From Pseudomonadota bacterium (GTDB lineage Bacteria > Pseudomonadota > Alphaproteobacteria > Caulobacterales > Caulobacteraceae), in assembly GCA_023412655.1 (NCBI GenBank), contig JAEYNH010000034.1, positions 1-64,000 of the forward strand: a stretch of 64,000 nt of DNA, written 5' to 3'. Shown in pieces: positions 17,463 to 27,757 of this stretch (position 1 is its first letter; each line of letters opens with the position of its first letter). Below the pieces are notes generated by a model that was given only the letters and a program-made list of their open reading frames with translations, was not told the origin of the DNA and ran no database searches. A program made the translations under genes and the position numbers.

Positions 17463-17926
17463 CGTCGAAGGTGTTCGTCGCGCTCAGGGTGAAGGCCTCT
17501 CCCGAGCGGGTCTTCGCGGCCTTCGTGGACGAGATCGACGACTGGTGGCGTCCGAATGGGCTGTTCCGGACAACGCCCCGCGCCCCCGGGCGCCTCGCGT
17601 TCGAACGTGGGGAGGGTGGCCGCATCACCGAGACCCTCGCTGGGAACAAGGTCTTCGAGATCGGCCGCATCCGCGTCTGGGAGCCGCCGGAACGGCTGGT
17701 GTTCTCGTGGCGACAGGCGAACTTCCCGCCTGACCTCTTCACCGAGGTCGAGGTGAGGTTCGAGCCGGTGGGCGCCGAGACCCGCGTCAGCATCGAGCAT
17801 CGGGGCTTCACGCAGGTTCCGGCCGACAGCGCCGCCCGCCACGGCTTCCCGGATCAGGCTCTGCAACTGCGCCTGGCGGAGTGGTGGCAGGCGCAGTTGC
17901 GGTCGGTGGCCGGCCGCCTCGAGTAG
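17459..17926 (+). CDS. SRPBCC-domain protein (AHSA1-like)
   Basis: This 155-residue protein has the helix-grip SRPBCC/AHSA1 fold: KASPERVFAAFVDEIDDWWRPNG at the N-terminus, FEIGRIRVWEPPERLVFSWRQ in the middle, and a long C-terminal helix (LRLAEWWQAQLRSVAGRL). These proteins bind small hydrophobic ligands or act as Hsp90-activator-like modules. It overlaps the ArsR gene (ATGA), so it may provide or respond to the signal. Function is unknown. Confidence 0.82.
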   Translation: MTSKVFVALRVKASPERVFAAFVDEIDDWWRPNGLFRTTPRAPGRLAFERGEGGRITETLAGNKVFEIGRIRVWEPPERLVFSWRQANFPPDLFTEVEVRFEPVGAETRVSIEHRGFTQVPADSAARHGFPDQALQLRLAEWWQAQLRSVAGRLE

Positions 17927-17977
17927 CGATGTTGCGCGGGCTCGCCGCCCGCCTATTCTGCAGGAAGGGGAGAGCGT

Positions 17978-19219
17978 ATGGGCTTTGGGATCACGGGGCG
18001 CAGGGCCAGTTTCGGCTTCATCTTCGCCCTGGCGCTGATGAACTCGATCTCGTTCGGGATCATGATCCCGATCCTGCCCAACCTCATCAAGCAGTTCGCC
18101 GGCGGCGACACGGCTTCGGCCTCCGAGTGGAACCTGGTCTTCGCCGCCGCCTGGGGCGTGATGCAGTTCTTCGCCGGGCCGGTCCTCGGACTGATGTCCG
18201 ACCGCTGGGGGCGCAGGCCGGTGCTGCTGATCTCGCTCTTCGGCCTGGGCGTGGACTTCTTCTTTATGGCCCTGGCGCCGGACCTGTGGTGGCTGTTCCT
18301 GGGCCGGATCCTGAACGGGCTGACCGCGGCCAGCTTCTCCACCGCCAATGCCTATCTCGCCGACGTGACGGCGCCGGAACAACGGGCGCGGATGTTCGGC
18401 CTGCTCGGGTCGGCGTTCAGCGTCGGCTTCATCTTCGGTCCCGCCCTGGGCGGGTTGCTGGCCGACGAGTTCGGACTGCGGGCGCCGTTCTACGCAGCCG
18501 GCGCGCTCACCATGCTGAACTGGCTGTATGGCGTGTTCGTGCTGCCGGAATCCCTCGCGCCGGAGAAGCGCGCCAAGACCTTCGACTGGCGCCGCGCCAA
18601 CCCTGTCGGCTCCCTCAGGCTGCTGAGTTCGCGGACGGGGCTGTTGGGCCTCGCCAGTGTCGGCTTCCTGTTCCAGCTGTCGCACATGGTGCTGCCGACG
18701 ATCTTCGTCCTCTACATGGGGCACCGCTACGGTTGGACGCCGTCGGTGATGGGGCTGACCTTCATGCTCACCGGCCTCGCCGGCCTGGTGGTGCAGAGCG
18801 TGCTGGTGGGACCGGTCGTGAAACGCATAGGTGAGCGGAACGCGGTGCTGCTGGGCGCCTTGGGCGGCGCCATCGGCTTTCTGTGGTACGGCGCGGCCCC
18901 TACCGGGGCCATGTACCTGGTGGGCGTGCCGATCTTCGCCCTGACCGGGTTCCTGATGCCGGGTCTCCAGGGACTTATGACCCGCCGCGTGGCCCCGCAC
19001 GAACAGGGGCAGCTGCAAGGTGCGAACCAGAGCCTGACCGGCCTGGCGGCCATTTTTGGGCCGATCATCTTCGGCGAAGTGTTCGCCTGGTCCCTGCGGC
19101 ACGAGGCGCTCCACATGCCCGGGCTTGCGATCTTCGTGGCGTCGGCCCTGCTCGGGATGGCCTTCCTGATCGCCCTGGGGACGGCTAGGGCGGGCGGGCC
19201 TGCGCCGCAACCGGCTTGA
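17978..19219 (+). CDS. MFS transporter, TetA/TCR-like
   Basis: This 413-residue inner-membrane transporter has 12 predicted spans and the MFS motif GLMSDRWGRRPVLL near residues 70-83. GRILNGLTAASFSTANAYLADVTAPEQRARMFGLLGSAFSVGFIFGPALGG (sections, about residues 108-158) resembles tetracycline efflux pumps of the TCR family. Whether it exports a drug is not shown. Shine-Dalgarno GGGGAGAG precedes the ATG at 17978. Confidence 0.85.
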   Translation: MGFGITGRRASFGFIFALALMNSISFGIMIPILPNLIKQFAGGDTASASEWNLVFAAAWGVMQFFAGPVLGLMSDRWGRRPVLLISLFGLGVDFFFMALAPDLWWLFLGRILNGLTAASFSTANAYLADVTAPEQRARMFGLLGSAFSVGFIFGPALGGLLADEFGLRAPFYAAGALTMLNWLYGVFVLPESLAPEKRAKTFDWRRANPVGSLRLLSSRTGLLGLASVGFLFQLSHMVLPTIFVLYMGHRYGWTPSVMGLTFMLTGLAGLVVQSVLVGPVVKRIGERNAVLLGALGGAIGFLWYGAAPTGAMYLVGVPIFALTGFLMPGLQGLMTRRVAPHEQGQLQGANQSLTGLAAIFGPIIFGEVFAWSLRHEALHMPGLAIFVASALLGMAFLIALGTARAGGPAPQPA

Positions 19220-19286
19220 TCCATCGCCATTTTTGCGCCTGAAACCTCGGGCGATTACCGCTTGTTCTCAGTGTTTCGGAGACTTC

Positions 19287-20687
<1,401 letters not shown>

Positions 20688-20711
20688 CGCAGGTGTGCTA
20701 AGCCGCCGCGC

Positions 20712-22022
20712 ATGGCCGATCTGTTCGAAGCCGCAGGCCTGACGCCTCAGCAGCCGTCGCCGCTGGCCGATCGCCTGCGCCCCCAGCGCCTGGACGAGGT
20801 GGTGGGCCAGGACCACCTCCTCGGGCCCGATGGGCCGATCCGCCGGATGGCCGAGGCCAAGCGGCTGTCGTCGATGATCCTCTGGGGGCCGCCCGGCACC
20901 GGAAAGACGACGATCGCCCGGCTGCTCGCCCGGGAGGCCGGCTATGAGTTCCAGCAGCTTTCGGCGGTGTTCTCGGGTGTCGCCGACCTGAAGAAGGCCT
21001 TCGAACAGGCGCGGACGCGGCGGCTGGCGGGTCAGGCGACCCTGCTGTTCGTGGACGAGATCCACCGGTTCAACCGCGCCCAGCAGGACGGTTTCCTGCC
21101 GTTCGTGGAGGAGGGGATCGTCACCCTGGTGGGGGCGACCACCGAGAACCCGTCCTTCGAGCTGAACGGGGCGCTGCTCTCCCGCTCCCAGGTCTATGTG
21201 CTGAAGCGGCTGGACGAGGAGGCCCTCGAGGCCCTGCTCGCCAAGGCTGAAGCGCACGAGGAGCGGCCCCTGCCGTTGGAGCCGGAGGCCCGCGCCGCTC
21301 TCATCGCCCTCGCGGACGGCGATGGCCGCTATCTGCTGACTTTGTCAGAGACCCTGTTCAACATCGCCTCGGCCAAGCCGCTCACCACCAAGGAGCTGGG
21401 CCAGATCCTGCAGAAGCGCAGTCCGGCCTACGACAAGGACCGGGAGGGGCACTACAACCTCATCTCCGCGCTCAATAAGTCGATCCGTGGTTCGGACCCT
21501 GACGCGGCGCTCTACTGGCTGGCGCGGATGCTGCAGGGCGGGGAGGACCCGCTGTTCATTGCCCGCCGGCTCATCCGCGCGGCCGCCGAGGACATCGGGG
21601 AGGCCGATCCGATGTCCCTGGTCCTCGCCAACGCGGCCAAGGACACCTACGACTTCCTGGGCTCTCCCGAGGGCGAACTGGCCCTGGCGCAGCTGGTGGT
21701 TCACCTGGCCGCCGCCCCCAAGTCCAACGCCGTGTACGTGGCCTACAATGAAGCCATGCGGGCGGCCAAGGAGACGGGCTCGCTGATGCCGCCGAGCCAT
21801 ATCCTGAACGCGCCCACGCGGCTGATGAAGGACCTGGGCTACGGCAAGGGCTACGCCTACGACCACGACACGGCTGAGGGGTTCTCGGGCCAGAATTATT
21901 TCCCGGACGGGATGGAGCGGCGGCAGTTCTACCGGCCACGCGGCGACGGTTCGGAAGGCCGCATCAAGGAGCGGCTGGAGCGCTGGGCGGCGATGCGCCG
22001 CCAGCAGGGCGATCAAGACTGA
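20712..22022 (+). CDS. rarA: Replication-associated recombination ATPase RarA (MgsA)
   Basis: RarA is a AAA+ ATPase of the clamp-loader type that acts at stalled replication forks. The Walker [10 protein letters not shown] is at residues 59-67 and Walker [11 protein letters not shown] near residues 113-122. GATTENPSF (sensor region) and the C-terminal [40 protein letters not shown], in sections, are distinctive for the RarA family. The protein is 436 aa. Confidence 0.95.
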   Translation: MADLFEAAGLTPQQPSPLADRLRPQRLDEVVGQDHLLGPDGPIRRMAEAKRLSSMILWGPPGTGKTTIARLLAREAGYEFQQLSAVFSGVADLKKAFEQARTRRLAGQATLLFVDEIHRFNRAQQDGFLPFVEEGIVTLVGATTENPSFELNGALLSRSQVYVLKRLDEEALEALLAKAEAHEERPLPLEPEARAALIALADGDGRYLLTLSETLFNIASAKPLTTKELGQILQKRSPAYDKDREGHYNLISALNKSIRGSDPDAALYWLARMLQGGEDPLFIARRLIRAAAEDIGEADPMSLVLANAAKDTYDFLGSPEGELALAQLVVHLAAAPKSNAVYVAYNEAMRAAKETGSLMPPSHILNAPTRLMKDLGYGKGYAYDHDTAEGFSGQNYFPDGMERRQFYRPRGDGSEGRIKERLERWAAMRRQQGDQD

Positions 22023-22082
22023 TCGTTGTTATTCAAAAATGCGGGGCTTAGGCTGCTTCCAAGACTCTGGGAGGAAGCGGCT

Positions 22083-22532
22083 ATGGGGGGCAGCCCAAGC
22101 ACGCCCGCCGCCACGCCTCGGCACGCCCGCGTCGTTGGCATCGTCGCCCTGCTCTGGAGCGGGTTTGGCGCGTACGATTACGTCTGCATCCGCCTGCAGG
22201 GCGTGGACTATTTGCGTCAGATGAACCTGACAGAGGCGCAGATCAGCTACTTCAACGCCATGCCCAGCTGGATGACCGCGGTCTGGGCGGTGGAGGTCTG
22301 GGGCGGCGTGCTGGGCGCCCTGCTGCTCCTGGCGCGTTCAAGCTGGGCGGTCTTGGCCTTCGCCGTCTCATTGGCCGCCGTCTTCGTCAGCCTCGCCTAT
22401 TATTATGTCCTGAGCGACAGCCTCAAGGTGATGGGCAAGGTCAGCCTGGTGGCGCAGGGAGTCATCCTGGCCGTCTGTGTCCTGTTCGTCGTCTACGCCT
22501 GGGCCATGGCGAAGCGCGGCGTCCTCCGCTAG
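22083..22532 (+). CDS. Small inner-membrane protein of unknown function
   Basis: I start at ATG 22083, with GGGAGG upstream. The 149-residue product has four predicted membrane helices: VVGIVALLWSGFGAYDY, WAVEVWGGVLGALLLLA, AVLAFAVSLAAVFVSLAYYY and VSLVAQGVILAVCVLFVVYAW. A soluble loop LNLTEAQISYFNAMPSWM lies between helices 1 and 2. I do not recognise the family with confidence. rluA-type gene follows after 8 bases. Confidence 0.7.
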   Translation: MGGSPSTPAATPRHARVVGIVALLWSGFGAYDYVCIRLQGVDYLRQMNLTEAQISYFNAMPSWMTAVWAVEVWGGVLGALLLLARSSWAVLAFAVSLAAVFVSLAYYYVLSDSLKVMGKVSLVAQGVILAVCVLFVVYAWAMAKRGVLR

Positions 22533-22540
22533 ATGGCCGT

Positions 22541-23272
22541 GTGAAGCCCGTCAAACCGATCCAACTCACGTCCGACGAGGTGGCCCTCGTCAGGAGCCTG
22601 GTGCTCTATGAGGACGCCGACGTCCTGGCGCTGAACAAGCCTGCGGGCCTGTCCAGCCAGGGCGGCCGCGGCCAGGCGAACACCCTCGACGAACTGCTCT
22701 GGGCTTTCGCCAAGCCCGGCAAGGCGCGGCCGCGCCTGATCCATCGCCTGGACCGCGACACCTCCGGGGTGATCCTGACGGCCAAGACCAAGCCGGCGGC
22801 AAGCTTCCTGGGCAAGGCCCTGATGAAACGAAGCTTTTCCAAGACCTACAACGCCATCATCACACCGGCGGCGCCCGAGCCGCCGAAGGGTGTGATCAGC
22901 CTGCCGATGCGCCGCGAGGAGCAGGGGCGGGAGGCCTATATGCGCGTCTGTCCCGCCGACCACCCTGACGCCGAGGCGGCGGTTTCCCGCTATCAGACGC
23001 TGGCCGCGGCGGAGGGCGCGGCCTTGCTGGAGCTGCAGCCGGAGACTGGCCGCATGCACCAGCTGCGGGTGCATCTGGCGGCCATCGGCCGACCCATAGC
23101 GGGGGACGCCAGGTACGGCGGCGCGCTGATGGTGGGAGGTCATCCCGTTCCCCGCCTGATGCTCCACGCCCGGGCGCTGGCGTTCCCGCATCCCGCGGGC
23201 GGCATCAAGCGGCTGGAGGCCGAACCGCCCGCCGACATGGCCGGGCTGATCGAGACCCTGGGTCTGGGCTGA
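22541..23272 (+). CDS. RluA-family pseudouridine synthase
   Basis: This enzyme converts uridine to pseudouridine in rRNA or tRNA. The catalytic motif HRLDRDTSG lies at residues 68-76 (D71) and LQPETGRMHQLRVHLA is near residue 165. There is no N-terminal S4 domain, so it resembles RluA rather than RluC, but the target site is unknown. The GTG start at 22541 is 8 bases after the previous stop. A second paralogue lies at 24293. Confidence 0.9.
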   Translation: MKPVKPIQLTSDEVALVRSLVLYEDADVLALNKPAGLSSQGGRGQANTLDELLWAFAKPGKARPRLIHRLDRDTSGVILTAKTKPAASFLGKALMKRSFSKTYNAIITPAAPEPPKGVISLPMRREEQGREAYMRVCPADHPDAEAAVSRYQTLAAAEGAALLELQPETGRMHQLRVHLAAIGRPIAGDARYGGALMVGGHPVPRLMLHARALAFPHPAGGIKRLEAEPPADMAGLIETLGLG

Positions 23273-23354
23273 GCGACGGAACGGCGCCTGCGGTTCATCT
23301 GTTTCCGCCTACAAACGACGGAACCGCAAAGCTTTTCGCGCCCAGAGGCCGACA

Positions 23355-23867
23355 ATGAAACGCCCGATCCTTCCCGCCTTCGCGCCCGCCCTCGCGGGGC
23401 TCTGCCTGGCCGGTCTCGCCCTCTCCGCCTGCGCCACCCAGCCGACCACCTATCAGCCTGCGATGGCGGGCGACGCCATCGGCTATTCCGACTATCGCAT
23501 CGACGCGGACCGCTTCCGGGTGACGTTCCAGGGTGGGCCCGGCGCCTCGCCGCAGTACGTCACCGACCTCGCCCTGCTGCGAGCCGCCGACCTCGCCCTG
23601 GCCAACGGCTATGACTGGTTCCAGGTGACCGACAGGTTCCTCCAGGGGCGCGGCGACAGCGGCCCGCGCATCGGCCTCGGCGTCGGCGGTGTGGATTTCG
23701 GCCGCCGTTCGAGTGTGGGCGTGGGACTTGGCACCGGGTTCAGCCTGGGAGGCGGTCCATCGGTCACCGCCACGCTCGAGGTCCTGATGGGCCGGGGTGA
23801 GCGGCCGCGCGGACCAGCCGTCTATGACGCCCGCTCGCTGCGCCAGAACCTCGCGCCGCGGGTGTGA
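23355..23867 (+). CDS. CC0125/CC1285-type lipoprotein of unknown function
   Basis: The 170-residue protein has a lipoprotein signal with lipobox LSAC (Cys31), then a region including YSDYRIDADRFRVTFQGGPGAS and a C-terminal Gly-rich segment (GLGVGGVDFGRRSSVGVGLGTGFSLGGG, sections). This family is typical of Caulobacterales and its role is unknown. A plain Shine-Dalgarno is not obvious. It has no functional link to its neighbours. Confidence 0.7.
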   Translation: MKRPILPAFAPALAGLCLAGLALSACATQPTTYQPAMAGDAIGYSDYRIDADRFRVTFQGGPGASPQYVTDLALLRAADLALANGYDWFQVTDRFLQGRGDSGPRIGLGVGGVDFGRRSSVGVGLGTGFSLGGGPSVTATLEVLMGRGERPRGPAVYDARSLRQNLAPRV

Positions 23868-23915
23868 GGATAAGGGGGCCTTCCGTCCGGAGCAGGCCCG
23901 GCGCATAAGGGCGCG

Positions 23916-24296
23916 ATGCAAGCTCTCATGCTGGTCGGGGCGGGCGGCGCAGCCGGCGCCGTGGCGCGCTATCTCCTGGGCGTCCAAGCCCTTCGCTGGT
24001 TCGGCCCCGGTTGGCCGTCGGGCACCCTCATCGCCAACGTCCTGGGCGGCTTCCTGATGGGGCTGCTGGCCGGCGTCCTCGCCTATCGCGGTGAAGGCGG
24101 GGAGACGTGGCGCCTGCTCCTGGGCGTCGGCGTCCTGGGCGGCTTCACCACCTTTTCGGCCTTTTCGCTGGAGGTGGCGCTGATGATCGAGCGGCGCGCC
24201 TTCGGCCAGGCCTTCGGCTATGGACTGGGCTCCGCAGTCCTGTCGGTGAGCGCCCTTTTCCTCGGGCTCATGCTGGCCCGGCGGGTATTCGCATGA
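23916..24296 (+). CDS. crcB: Fluoride efflux channel CrcB/Fluc
   Basis: CrcB exports fluoride as a dual-topology dimer. This 126-residue protein has four predicted membrane helices. It shows the conserved GTLIANVLGGFLMG (second helix) and GVLGGFTTFSAFSLEV (third helix; phenylalanine-box and TTFS). The stop overlaps the next gene (ATGA). I found no fluoride riboswitch in the 48 bases upstream. Confidence 0.95.
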   Translation: MQALMLVGAGGAAGAVARYLLGVQALRWFGPGWPSGTLIANVLGGFLMGLLAGVLAYRGEGGETWRLLLGVGVLGGFTTFSAFSLEVALMIERRAFGQAFGYGLGSAVLSVSALFLGLMLARRVFA

Positions 24297-25270
24297 GGGA
24301 GGTGAAGACCCTCTGGGTGGACAAGGCCGAGGACGGCGTGCGGCTGGACCGGTGGTTCAAGCGCCGCTGGCCGCACCTGAACCATGTGCAGCTGCAGAAG
24401 CTCACCCGGTCGGGGCAGATCCGCGTGGACGGAGCGCGGGCAAAGCCGGACACCCGGCTGACGGCGGGGGCCCAGGTCCGCGTGCCGCCGCTCCCGGAGG
24501 CGCCGCCGCCGCGGGCGAAAGGGGAGCTTGATCCCCGTGACATCGCCTATGCCAAGAGCCTGGTGATCTACGAGGACGAGGATGTCCTCGCCCTGAATAA
24601 GCCCTCGGGCCTCGCCGTGCAGGGCGGCACCAAGACGACCCGGCACATCGACGGGTTACTATCGGCCTGGGGCGAGGGTCTGGAGCGCCCGCGGCTGGTC
24701 CACCGGCTGGATCGGGACACCTCGGGGGTCCTGGTGCTTGGCAAGTCGCCGGCGGCGGCGGCCAAGCTGGCTGGGGCGTTCGCCAAGCGCCGCACGCAGA
24801 AGATCTACTGGGCGCTGGTGGCGGGCTTGCCCAAGCCGGGTGAAGGGGTCCTGGACCTACCGCTGGTCAAGAAGGGCGTCGGCGATCGGGAGATGATGGT
24901 CCCGGCCGACCCCAAGGACCCCAGGGCGGAGAGCGCCGAGACCGAGTTCGTCACCCTCGCCAGAGCGGCGGACAAGGTGGCGTGGATGGCGCTGTGGCCG
25001 CACACCGGGCGCACCCATCAGTTGCGGGCGCACATGCTGGCCATGGGCCACCCGATCCTGGGTGATCCCAAGTACCGGACCGACGCCTCCGCGGAGATTT
25101 CCGGCGAGCTGAGGCTGCAGTTGCACGCGCGCCGGCTGGTGCTGCCGCATCCCTCGCGCGGGACGCTGCTGCTGGAAGCGCCCATCGGCAAGGAGATGAA
25201 GGCCGGCTTTGAGCGTTTCGGCTTCGACGAGCATGAGGCCGATCCCGAGCCGTTCGGCCGCAAGCGCTAG
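24293..25270 (+). CDS. RluC/RluD-type pseudouridine synthase
   Basis: This 325-residue enzyme has an N-terminal S4 RNA-binding domain (residues 12-65, GVRLDRWFKRRWPHLNH) and an RluA catalytic domain with HRLDRDTSG (Asp140). RluC and RluD target 23S rRNA helices; the exact site is unknown. I start at ATG 24293, overlapping the crcB stop by four bases. It follows the crcB-rluC-ATP12 order often seen in alphaproteobacteria. Confidence 0.92.
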   Translation: MREVKTLWVDKAEDGVRLDRWFKRRWPHLNHVQLQKLTRSGQIRVDGARAKPDTRLTAGAQVRVPPLPEAPPPRAKGELDPRDIAYAKSLVIYEDEDVLALNKPSGLAVQGGTKTTRHIDGLLSAWGEGLERPRLVHRLDRDTSGVLVLGKSPAAAAKLAGAFAKRRTQKIYWALVAGLPKPGEGVLDLPLVKKGVGDREMMVPADPKDPRAESAETEFVTLARAADKVAWMALWPHTGRTHQLRAHMLAMGHPILGDPKYRTDASAEISGELRLQLHARRLVLPHPSRGTLLLEAPIGKEMKAGFERFGFDEHEADPEPFGRKR

Positions 25271-25291
25271 CTCGAGATCCAGGAGTAGAAG

Positions 25292-26029
25292 GTGTCGGTG
25301 AAGGGCTTCGTGGAGCCGGGCGAGAAGCCCAGGCGGTTCTACAAGGAGGTGGCGGTCCAGGCCGCCGACGGCGGCGGGTTCGGCATCCTGCTGGACGGGC
25401 GCAACCTGCGCACGCCCGGCGGGCGCATCTTCCAGGCGCCGACCCGGGCCGTGGCCGAGCAGGTGGCCGAGGAGTGGGCGGCCCAGGGAGAGCACCTCGA
25501 GCTCGCCGACATGCACGCCAATCGCCTGGCCAATACGGCGCTGGATTCCATCGGCGCCAGCCGAGAGTCCGTGGCCGACCAGGTGATGCAGTACGCCGGG
25601 GCGGACCTGGTCTGCTATCTGGCCGAGGAGCCGGCTGCGCTGGTGGCGCGGCAGGAAGCCGCCTGGGGGCCGCTGCGCGAGCGCGCCGAGATCGAGGCGG
25701 GTCTTCGCTTCGTGCCGACCGCCGGCATCGTCCATCGGCCCCAGCCGCCGGAAACCCTGGACAAGGTGCGGGCGCTGGCGTTGGAGCTGGACGACTTCGT
25801 GCTGGCGGGGCTCGCGTTCGGCGTCTCCCTGTTCGGCTCGGCCGTGCTGGCCATCGCCCTGCTGCGCGGCTGGGTCGGCGGAGAAGAGGCCTTCGACCTC
25901 TCACGTGTCGATGAGGCGTTTCAGGAAGAGAAGTGGGGCGTCGACGCCGAGGCCGCCGAACGTACGGCGCGGCTCCGCGGGGAGGCGGCCATGCTGGAGC
26001 GTTGGTTCAAGGGGCTGGCCGCCCGCTGA
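25292..26029 (+). CDS. ATP12-family F1-ATPase assembly chaperone
   Basis: The 245-residue protein matches the ATP12 family, which in mitochondria binds the F1 alpha subunit during assembly. Residues RRFYKEVAVQ, ILLDGRNLRTPGGR, and LADMHANRLANTALD are characteristic. It starts at GTG 25292 after AGGAG. The gene lies between rluC and pccB with no obvious functional tie. Confidence 0.88.
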   Translation: MSVKGFVEPGEKPRRFYKEVAVQAADGGGFGILLDGRNLRTPGGRIFQAPTRAVAEQVAEEWAAQGEHLELADMHANRLANTALDSIGASRESVADQVMQYAGADLVCYLAEEPAALVARQEAAWGPLRERAEIEAGLRFVPTAGIVHRPQPPETLDKVRALALELDDFVLAGLAFGVSLFGSAVLAIALLRGWVGGEEAFDLSRVDEAFQEEKWGVDAEAAERTARLRGEAAMLERWFKGLAAR

Positions 26030-26146
26030 GCGAAGGCAGGCGGGGCGCGAGCGCTCCCGGCGAAGCGTGGCATGGCTCACCCCGGGTGAGCTTGCGTGGC
26101 CCGAAGGTCCCGACTACGCCTTGAGCGGCGTTGGAAGAGGTCATTC

Positions 26147-27679
26147 GTGAAGCACATCCTAGAAGAGCTCGAGAAGCGCCGTGAGGAAGCCCGGCGGGGC
26201 GGCGGCGAGAAGCGCATCGCGGCACAGCACGCCAAGGGCAAGCTGACGGCGCGCGAGCGGATCGACCTCCTGCTCGACGAGGGCTCGTTCGAGGAGTTCG
26301 ACATGTTCGTCGAACATCGGGTGAGCGAGTTCGGGATGGACAAGCAGCGCATCCCGGGCGACGGCGTGGTCACCGGCTGGGGCACGATCAACGGCCGCGT
26401 AGTCTATGTCTTCTCGAAGGACTTCACCGTTTTCGGCGGCTCGCTCTCCAGCGCCCACGCCGAGAAGATCCTCAAGGTCCAGAGGCAGGCGCTGAAGGTC
26501 GGGGCTCCGATCATCGGCCTGTTCGACGCGGGCGGCGCCCGCATCCAGGAAGGGGTCGCGGCCCTGGGCGGCTATGCCGACATCTTCCTGGAGAACACCC
26601 TGGCCTCGGGGGTGATCCCGCAGATCAGCGTCATCATGGGCCCGTGCGCGGGCGGCGACGTCTATTCGCCGGCCATCACCGACTTCATCTTCATGGTGAA
26701 GGACACGTCCTACATGTACGTGACCGGCCCGGACGTGGTGAAGACCGTGACCCACGAGGAGGTCAGCCACGAGGAGCTGGGCGGCTACCGGGTTCATGCG
26801 CTAAAGTCCGGCGTGGCCGATGGCGCCTTCGAGAACGACCTGGAAGCGCTGACCCAGGTCCGCCGGCTGGTGGACTTCCTGCCGCTGTCCAACCGCGAGA
26901 AGCCGCCGGTGCGGCCGAGCTTCGACGCCCCCGACCGCGAGGAGCCCTCGCTGGACACCCTGGTGCCGGCCAACCCCAACAAGCCCTACGACATGAAGGA
27001 GCTGATCCTGAAGGTCGTCGACGAGGCGGACTTCTTCGAGATCAGCCCGGACTTCGCCAAGAACATCGTGGTCGGCTTCGCCCGCATGGACGGCCAGACG
27101 GTGGGCATCGTCGCCAACCAGCCGCAGACCCTGGCCGGGGTGCTGGACATCGACGCCAGCCGCAAGGGCGCCCGGTTCGTGCGCTTCTGCGACGCCTTCG
27201 AGATTCCGATCGTGACGTTCGTTGACGTGCCCGGCTTCATGCCGGGGACGCGCCAGGAGCAGGGCGGCCTGATCCGCCACGGCGCCAAGCTGCTGTTCGC
27301 CTATGCCGAGGCGACCGTGCCGAAGATCACCCTCATCACTCGCAAGGCCTATGGCGGCGCCTATGACGTGATGAGCTCGAAGCACATTCGCGGGGATGTG
27401 AACTACGCCTGGCCTACCGCCGAGATTGCGGTGATGGGCTCGAAGGGCGCTGTGGAGATCATCTTCCGCGCGGAGATCGGTGATCCCGAGGCCATCGCGG
27501 CCCGGGAGGCCGAATACAAGGCGCGCTTCGCCAATCCGTTCGTGGCGGCCTCACGTGGCTATATCGATGACGTGATCATGCCCCACGGCACCCGCCGGCG
27601 GATCGTGCGGGCGTTGAAGAGCCTGAAGGGCAAACAGCTCCAGAATCCCTGGAAGAAGCACGACAACATCCCGCTTTAG
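26147..27679 (+). CDS. pccB: Propionyl-CoA carboxylase carboxyltransferase (beta) subunit
   Basis: PccB (510 aa) transfers carboxyl from biotin to propionyl-CoA, forming methylmalonyl-CoA. GTG 26147 follows GGAAGAGG. The N-terminal [23 protein letters not shown] (sections), [14 protein letters not shown] and [17 protein letters not shown] match acyl-CoA carboxylases, and [21 protein letters not shown] near residue 375 supports a propionyl-specific subunit. The alpha subunit is 2 kb away (29659-31632). Confidence 0.95.
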   Translation: MKHILEELEKRREEARRGGGEKRIAAQHAKGKLTARERIDLLLDEGSFEEFDMFVEHRVSEFGMDKQRIPGDGVVTGWGTINGRVVYVFSKDFTVFGGSLSSAHAEKILKVQRQALKVGAPIIGLFDAGGARIQEGVAALGGYADIFLENTLASGVIPQISVIMGPCAGGDVYSPAITDFIFMVKDTSYMYVTGPDVVKTVTHEEVSHEELGGYRVHALKSGVADGAFENDLEALTQVRRLVDFLPLSNREKPPVRPSFDAPDREEPSLDTLVPANPNKPYDMKELILKVVDEADFFEISPDFAKNIVVGFARMDGQTVGIVANQPQTLAGVLDIDASRKGARFVRFCDAFEIPIVTFVDVPGFMPGTRQEQGGLIRHGAKLLFAYAEATVPKITLITRKAYGGAYDVMSSKHIRGDVNYAWPTAEIAVMGSKGAVEIIFRAEIGDPEAIAAREAEYKARFANPFVAASRGYIDDVIMPHGTRRRIVRALKSLKGKQLQNPWKKHDNIPL

Positions 27680-27699
27680 GAACAACCCTCGCCGTCCCT

Positions 27700-27745
27700 T
27701 GTTCTGCCACCAAGGCGGGCGAACGCCCGTGAGACCTGCAGAACA
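27700..27745 (+). promoter_or_regulatory. Nested inverted repeats upstream of the BON gene
   Basis: An 8-bp repeat TGTTCTGC (27700-27707) / GCAGAACA (27738-27745) encloses a perfect hairpin CGGGCG-AA-CGCCCG (27716-27729). The outer arm ends at the first base of the AGGAGG Shine-Dalgarno (27745-27750). A regulatory 5' UTR, such as an RNA thermometer, is possible but unproven. Confidence 0.4.
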
Positions 27746-27757
27746 GGAGGATCCCCT

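Noticed and set aside
23868..23915. Fluoride riboswitch before crcB
   Set aside because: The 48-base gap is too short and lacks the conserved fluoride aptamer words.
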